Assembly (NCBI RefSeq): GCF_963678635.1
Contig: NC_087063.1
Span: 40,748,759 to 40,812,758, forward strand
Source of the DNA: Symsagittifera roscoffensis
Lineage: Eukaryota > Xenacoelomorpha > Acoela > Convolutidae
Direction of reading: 5' to 3'
Length of the DNA stretch: 64,000 nt
Shown: in pieces, positions 58,701 through 64,000 of the stretch
Layout of the letters: each line of letters starts with the position of its first letter
Position numbering within the stretch: position 1 is the stretch's first letter
The notes under the pieces: generated by a model
Seen by the model: only the letters and a program-made list of their open reading frames with translations
Told to the model about the DNA's origin: nothing
Databases searched by the model: none
Translations under genes and position numbers: made by a program

Positions 58701-60910
58701 ATCTTGCATTACCAGACACCTTAAGTCGAAATACGCCACCTGAATTACTTACACGAAAAACCACAGTTGAAATACCCAAAAACATAAAATTCTACCTTGC
58801 AGAAAATGAAACATCACCCCGATTGGAATGCAAATATGCAGTAAAAACTGACGTTGAACAATCACAAATAAATAATTTACAACATTTCCCACTTTATTTA
58901 GATTGTCAAAATAATCACTATGAAGTTGATCTACTTGGAACATCAACTTTTAAACCAATCCCATATTCACAATGGATAAAAAACAACACCCAACAAAAAA
59001 GAATAAAACAACACCCGCCTAAAAAAGACCATTTTCCACTAATTGAAAAAGAAAATTTGACTGATAAAATAAACTTATCAGGACCACAAACAAACGATTC
59101 AAAATACACAATAAATCAAGTTTTTGACCTCCATGACCCACTTGACACAATACCCTTATCTAAATTAGAAATTGAAAACATTTTTCTCCCCCCAACAGAA
59201 ACAATTACAATTTCAACACTGAAACAATATCAAAACCTTGACCCAGTAATTCGACAACTGAAATCATGGCACAAATATAAAACTAAACCTATCAAAGCAG
59301 ATTCAACTATTCTAGGAAACAAAACACTCCTCCGATATTTTCGAAAATTCAACAATACAACAATTAACGAAAACACAGACCTTCTAGAATACAAACTAAA
59401 TGAATCTACAGCTCCCTGTCTCCCTTTAAGTATGATTCTTATAGCTTTTAATATTTCACATACACAAAATATTAAAGGACACTCTGGATCAGAAAAAACA
59501 TATTCAAATTTTTTACAAAACTTTTATTTCCCAAATGCACCAATTTGGATAAAAGTACTATGCAATGACTGTATAGTATGTCAACTAAATAAACCTTACC
59601 CAAATCAAAAACAAATAGCACAAAAACAAGATTTTAAAGGACAAAGTTTGTACTTTAATCATCGTATCTCATTTGATACCAAAGGACCAATTTCACCCTC
59701 ATCCGAAGGAAACTCCTACATTATGGTAATTGTTGACGCATTTACACATTATGTAGCACTTAACCCAGTACCACATTGTAACGCTTATTACGCTTACACA
59801 ACACTCTATGAACACTGGATAGCAAAATTCGGACTACCAGAAATTTTAGTTACAGACAACGGTACAGAATTCATAAATAATGAAATCATCACACTATGTC
59901 ATTTATATAACATTAAACACAAACCACGTACATCTCACGCACCTTGGACAAACGGCTTAGTCGAAGGTATGAACCGTTCATTACAAGAATATCTCAGATG
60001 TATCATCAATGGAAATGATACAAGATATACCGAATGGTCAACAGATGTAAAACTATTTCCCTTAGCATATAATTCACAAATCACGACAACTTTAGGAATG
60101 TCACCATATGAAATGGTTTTTAACCAAAAGCCACGCAAACCAATAATGTTTACAGCAAACTCTCATAAAAACGCACAAGGTTATTGTCAACCAAATAAAG
60201 ACTCAATTTGTTATAACCTACCATTACATACACACGATGAAGATCATTTTCATCACCCACAAATTCTTAAAATAGCCTCCGGTACACACACCGAATGGAT
60301 TTTAAACAGAGATAAAAAACACAATGAAATTTACCAAAAGGTAACAAAAAAGTTGTTACAAAGGCAAAATATTAATGAACAAATAAATTCACGCTTTACA
60401 CCAGCCTCCGATTTAAAAATTGGAACATTTATTTTAATACCCAATTTTAATACTCAAAAAGGAATTTCAAAAAAGTTACAACCCCTTCGTAAAGGACCAT
60501 ACCAAATAATTGCAAAACCCACTGATGTCACATATAAAATCACCGACTCAGATAAAAAAGAAATCGTTCAACACCGAAATAACCTATTACCATATTATCC
60601 AAAAGAATACGCACTCCGCGAACTAACTCAATTATATTCTTTTACAGGTTTAAAAGTTATTCAAAATAACCCAGATACGGACAACATAACAAAGGAACAA
60701 AATGATATTCACCTCGGAAATCAAAATACAAAATCAAACACCACAAAAAACAATACAAAAAATCTCGATCAAAATACATCTCAAAAAGAAAGAAAAAATA
60801 GAAAAATGACAGAACAAATAACACCCCAAAAACAAATCGACAAATCAGAACATAGAGAGTCTTCACGACTTAGAAATCAACCACGTAAAAATTATAAAGT
60901 ATTCATCTAA
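52709..60910 (+). CDS. Gag-Pol region of the Ty3/gypsy-type element
   Basis: One frame covers 8.2 kb with about two interruptions. Gag is long. It has a capsid-like region around 54,500-55,100 (WFSVLPIEIKSNWKRF, RRLPNETIKQLAVRIK), a CCHC knuckle (CNYCRRYGHSISEC, 55,238-55,279), then an Asn/Arg/Ser/Tyr-rich tail. Protease follows with FLIDSGAESN near 56,390. RT has TADMNSAYNQMPL and YLDD (57,600-57,930). RNase H has MCDASNFGIGAALLQ near 58,360. Integrase carries the HHCC finger (GHSGSEKTY ... CNDCIVCQ, about 59,470-59,585), TDNGTEF near 59,855 and the VEGMNR glutamate. The order RT-RNase H-integrase and the sequence type place it in Ty3/gypsy (Metaviridae). It would copy its RNA into DNA in particles and insert it into the genome. 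Confidence 0.9.
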
Positions 60911-61541
60911 AATATTAAAGAAAGTTGAATTTAAAAAACAACCTTAAATTCTACATTTAAAAATCTTTGCACCTCTGAAACATTTTACACTTTCATTTTT
61001 CAAGATAACATGCTGATAAACACGCAGCGATTCTAGTTCAAAATTAGCCAATAGGATTCATCCAATCCGTCACCTTCTATAACTTTAACACAAACCAACT
61101 AGACGAAAAATATTAAACTCCAGGCATATCTATAACTATAACTCTACGACCTCCAGGTCAAAAATAAGCAAACCACTCCAACTTGACAACTAAAATAAAT
61201 ATCACCATAATATCATAACCCTCCCTTATCTAATAAACCAAAGATCAACAATATTTCCCCAACTCAGCCCTCAAATACCCCCCAAACAAATATGTTAAAT
61301 TAGCCTAAAGTAAAAGAACGACCATTTTATTTAGCCTAAAGTATAAAAATCTCAAAAATACCCCAGATCATTTGACAAATGAAAATAAAGACAAAGAAGA
61401 CCTCCCAATCACCATAAAAATTGCCCCCAACAATTTTTTACAAAACTCAACCCACTTGTCAAAAAACTAATAAATAATCCGACCACACTTGAAAATTGCC
61501 CCAAACAACAAAAAATATTCGATCACGAAGCCATTTCTTAA
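60911..61541 (+). other. Spacer between pol and the small ORFs
   Basis: A/C-rich, with several AAATTGCCCC and TTAGCCTAAAGTA repeats (for example 61,303 and 61,341). No frame of note. It could hold the splice acceptor for env RNAs. Confidence 0.45.
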
Positions 61542-61733
61542 ATGCTCTTCTATCAAACAGTCACTAAAATTATCACAAACCTCAAACAATTTTTTACGAT
61601 ACTTGAAACTTTCATAATATTTCTTTTTGATATCCTTGAATCTTTTCTAATACTCTTAATCATTTTTTGTAATATTTTTTTTAATTTTCTACACTATATT
61701 CGAACTATTTCTCCAACTTTCAAAAACCCTTGA
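61542..61733 (+). CDS. Small hydrophobic ORF (63 residues)
   Basis: ATG to TGA. It is nearly all Phe, Ile and Leu from residue 18 to 52 (TFIIFLFDILESFLILLIIF), so one or two membrane segments are predicted. It may be a viroporin-like small protein or a chance frame in T-rich sequence. The T-rich strand bias here is opposite to the rest of the element. Confidence 0.35.
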   Translation: MLFYQTVTKIITNLKQFFTILETFIIFLFDILESFLILLIIFCNIFFNFLHYIRTISPTFKNP

Positions 61734-61769
61734 TTATATCCACAGGTACGATTTATAAAACTTGTCTAA

Positions 61770-61946
61770 ATGATACGAACTATTTTCAGTAGAACTGATA
61801 TTTTTCTACTATTTGTAATTTTCATAACATTTCTATCATCCCTCATTTTGACCATATGCAAATGTATAAAGAAAGCAATCATCACATTCGCTCTAGCAAC
61901 AATCCTCCTAATTCTTTTCTTAGAAGAATACTTTAATAAACATTAA
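61770..61946 (+). CDS. Small ORF with two membrane segments (58 residues)
   Basis: ATG to TAA. It has two hydrophobic helices (IFLLFVIFITFLSSLILTI and AIITFALATILLILFL) joined by the basic loop CKCIKKA, which is the layout of a hairpin membrane protein or viroporin. Its 3' end overlaps the next reading frame by 23 bases. Not recognised by sequence. Confidence 0.45.
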   Translation: MIRTIFSRTDIFLLFVIFITFLSSLILTICKCIKKAIITFALATILLILFLEEYFNKH

Positions 61947-63099
61947 CTTTTTCACTAAAAGAATAGACCAAAAAGCTATCAAAAATTGCTACCCAAAATC
62001 ACCAAGTCAGTCTTCACCGACATCATCCCAAGATAACCCAACAACACCTTCAACTACCAATAATCCTCAAATATCTACACGAATTTCCTTTCAAGATAAC
62101 CCATACACTTTTGAAGAACGACACGCTCGTTTATCAGAACCACTAGAACCAGTTCAACGACAAGCACCTCTAAGCGAACCAACATATAACTTATACCCAA
62201 CACTACCACAAGAATTAAGTAGAATAAGAAATCCTAGTCAAAACCAAAATACAGTCGAAATAAATAGACAAATTATACATCCTCGACGGAACAGGAATTT
62301 TCTAACTCCCCGAGTTCATTTTGATATACCTCAATCCCCATCACAAAACACTCCAGAAAACCCCATTGGTATATTACCAGAAACCCCTACGCTTCTTTCA
62401 CAACGTAGCACCTCAAGCCTACCATCAGATTACTTAGGTTCAACACCAACATCTGAACAAATACGTGAAAATCCCTTTAACCCCCCAAACCAGGCATCAC
62501 GACTACCATATTGGACAACACATTCATTTACACAAGGTGAATTAAATTTAGTCAATGATCCAATAGATATTTCTACGGATACAACAACATCCTCATCACT
62601 ACCAGAAACATTATCACTACCATCAACACCATCAATAAGCCAGATTTCACCACCACCTTTTAATTTAAATTTTCCAAATAATCTCGACGCCAGATATCGA
62701 GAACAATCATCAACAAATATTCCTTTAAGACTAGATTGGAATACATTTACAGCCCCTCCACCATTATTTGGACAACATCTAGAAAGTAATCGCCTCCACA
62801 ACTGGGCACTTAATAGATTACAATACCGACAAGACATTCACGACGATATCCGTGATCACAATATCCAAATACTCCAACAAAACAGTTTACAATTAAAGTT
62901 TGAAATCACAGTTAAATTAAACAACATTACTCAACATCCCTACCCATTAAACCCACCAAACATAACAGCTCAATCACTACCACCACCATTTATAACCACT
63001 GAAGTAATATATAAATACGACAGATATACCAAAAAGACAATTGGTTACATCACATTTTATAACCCATACTCAGGATTATCATACACATGTATATTCTAA
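61924..63099 (+). CDS. Pro/Ser-rich ORF without any methionine (391 codons)
   Basis: Open from just after a TAG at 61,921 to a TAA at 63,097. It contains no ATG, so ATG-based gene finding misses it. The first two thirds are disordered and rich in Pro, Ser, Thr, Asn and Gln (SPSQSSPTSSQDNPTTPST, PETLSLPSTPSISQISPP). The last third looks folded (RLHNWALNRLQYRQDIHD, SLQLKFEITVKLNNITQ, VIYKYDRYTKKTIGYITFYN). The 3' end overlaps the env ATG by 13 bases. Lack of a start implies expression from a spliced RNA, as known for envelope genes of this group, or another non-standard start. Function is unknown. Confidence 0.6.
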   Translation, partial: KNTLININFFTKRIDQKAIKNCYPKSPSQSSPTSSQDNPTTPSTTNNPQISTRISFQDNPYTFEERHARLSEPLEPVQRQAPLSEPTYNLYPTLPQELSRIRNPSQNQNTVEINRQIIHPRRNRNFLTPRVHFDIPQSPSQNTPENPIGILPETPTLLSQRSTSSLPSDYLGSTPTSEQIRENPFNPPNQASRLPYWTTHSFTQGELNLVNDPIDISTDTTTSSSLPETLSLPSTPSISQISPPPFNLNFPNNLDARYREQSSTNIPLRLDWNTFTAPPPLFGQHLESNRLHNWALNRLQYRQDIHDDIRDHNIQILQQNSLQLKFEITVKLNNITQHPYPLNPPNITAQSLPPPFITTEVIYKYDRYTKKTIGYITFYNPYSGLSYTCIF

Positions 63100-64000
63100 A
63101 ATTATTAATTTTTCTCCAACTCCTTTTTCTAGTAATCTCAAATCAAAACATAAACCCTTCTCCCCGCACAGGACCCCAAGATTTATTAGTAACACATTAC
63201 GATTGTGAAGAAAACGAACAAAAAACACTACACAAGTATGCAATAAATCAAGTATCACAGTGCGAAACAGAACCCCAAGCCATAGAAACTACAAATGTCA
63301 TAGCAACACTTTATTCAAAAGCCCGAGCAACTACAGTTATAGGATATAAATTCACAGCAACATTTTCTGAAAAGAAAGTACATTGTTCACAAGTCTCAAA
63401 CGGAAATAAAAACCGACTTGACCATGAATCATTCTACCAGAGTAATATAGAACGACTTTTACATCTCAATCCCGAAGATTGTAAAAACGAGTTACTCCGA
63501 CTAAACATCACAAAAAATAAAAACACAGATAGAAATTTAGTATATTTCCAAGTTTTTTCAGATTCTGTACATCAAGCAGAACTTGAAAGATATCAAGGAC
63601 ATATAAAATTAGATGAAAAATACCCATACAACGGCGCACACGGACGATTAACCTATGACATGCACGATAAACACTGGATACCACACATTGGTATAAATGA
63701 CCCATCAAACTGCAAAGCAGACACAAAAAATAAAGGATACCAAGAAATAATGTTTTTCGATTGGAAAATACAACTCGAAAAAATACAACTCACACGAGAT
63801 TTATCAGACAACACAATGATTTATCAAGGAATTAGATTACCTTGTAAAAACGACCAAGGTTATTGCGACTCTACAACCAGAACACAAGCAACAATTGTTT
63901 GGTTCCCCGAAGACACATGTACAACATTTCAAGTAGCAAAAATACACGCTCGTATGATAAAATTTCACGAAAAATTTTTTATACAATCAATACCATATGA
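63087..64000 (+). CDS. Envelope-like glycoprotein ORF, runs off the window
   Basis: Open without a stop from ATG 63,087 to the window end (304 codons seen). It begins with a signal peptide (MYILKLLIFLQLLFLVISNQ). The ectodomain has regularly spaced Cys: HYDCEENEQ, QVSQCETEP, KVHCSQVS, EDCKNELL, SNCKADT, LPCKND, GYCDST and EDTCTTF. It also carries N-glycosylation sites such as NIT. The opening YDC...SQCE pattern resembles N-terminal domains of envelope proteins in several arthropod Ty3/gypsy and Bel/Pao elements, some related to chuvirus glycoproteins. That resemblance is from memory and tentative. Fusion peptide and membrane anchor would lie beyond the window. Confidence 0.65.
   Translation, partial: MYILKLLIFLQLLFLVISNQNINPSPRTGPQDLLVTHYDCEENEQKTLHKYAINQVSQCETEPQAIETTNVIATLYSKARATTVIGYKFTATFSEKKVHCSQVSNGNKNRLDHESFYQSNIERLLHLNPEDCKNELLRLNITKNKNTDRNLVYFQVFSDSVHQAELERYQGHIKLDEKYPYNGAHGRLTYDMHDKHWIPHIGINDPSNCKADTKNKGYQEIMFFDWKIQLEKIQLTRDLSDNTMIYQGIRLPCKNDQGYCDSTTRTQATIVWFPEDTCTTFQVAKIHARMIKFHEKFFIQSIPY

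Larger units (their letters stand above)
50738..64000 (+). mobile_element. Ty3/gypsy-type retrovirus-like element with env, incomplete at window edge
   Basis: Parts in order: a possible left LTR, a primer-site candidate, a leader of about 1.2 kb, a basic ORF, gag, protease, RT, RNase H, integrase (pol order of Ty3/gypsy), two small hydrophobic ORFs, a Pro/Ser-rich ORF and an env-like ORF cut by the window end. The coding strand is strongly A-rich. The gag-pol frame has about two interruptions; the rest seen here looks whole. The right LTR is outside the window, so age cannot be judged from LTR divergence. The good state of the frames suggests a fairly young insertion. Confidence 0.85.

Noticed and set aside
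1-64000. CRISPR arrays, rRNA genes or bacterial operons
   Set aside because: None seen; repeats lack CRISPR spacing, and the genes are spliced and animal-like.

Overview
The window comes from an animal nuclear genome, most likely an invertebrate. It is AT-rich, its genes are split by short introns with GT/AG borders, and it contains recognisable pieces of JmjC, SET, LITAF and Artemis-type genes. Much of the sequence is repeats and transposons of several classes. The species could not be determined. A 200-base run of N (16,211-16,410) marks an assembly gap.

Layout: 1-1.7 kb holds a foldback repeat and a related direct copy. 1.7-18.2 kb is a huge pyrimidine-rich satellite (unit about 68 bp), interrupted by two copies of a small inverted-repeat transposon and by one element with 20-bp perfect terminal inverted repeats. 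18.8-19.0 kb is the first exon of a Pro/PPSY-rich protein. 20.3-23.9 kb is a broken Ty1/copia element. 24.5-27.8 kb has short-motif arrays flanking an Artemis-like exon. 27.8-31.7 kb (minus strand) carries a RING/RG-rich gene and a KDM2/KDM7-like JmjC gene, both damaged. 32-38 kb has a tRNA-derived SINE, small repeats and a heavily decayed gene of a dispersed family. 38.6-42.8 kb is a satellite with a 980-bp unit that contains an old Ty3/gypsy RNase H fragment. 43-45.2 kb is a SET-domain gene (minus strand, damaged). 45.7-47.2 kb has two unrecognised coding regions. 49.0-50.35 kb is a fully consistent four-exon LITAF-domain gene (minus strand, 206 residues).

From about 50.7 kb to the right edge lies a large Ty3/gypsy-type retrovirus-like element. 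It has a leader, a basic ORF overlapping the start of gag, a gag-protease-RT-RNase H-integrase frame of 8.2 kb with about two interruptions, two small membrane ORFs, a Pro/Ser-rich ORF that contains no methionine, and an envelope-like ORF with a signal peptide that runs off the window. The chain of overlapping extra reading frames around gag and env is the most unusual feature of the window.

The host genes show a contrast. The LITAF gene has perfect splice phases and no defect. The Artemis-, JmjC-, SET- and RING-type genes each carry a premature stop or a one-base shift although key motifs can still be read. This points to recent decay, or less likely to local assembly errors.
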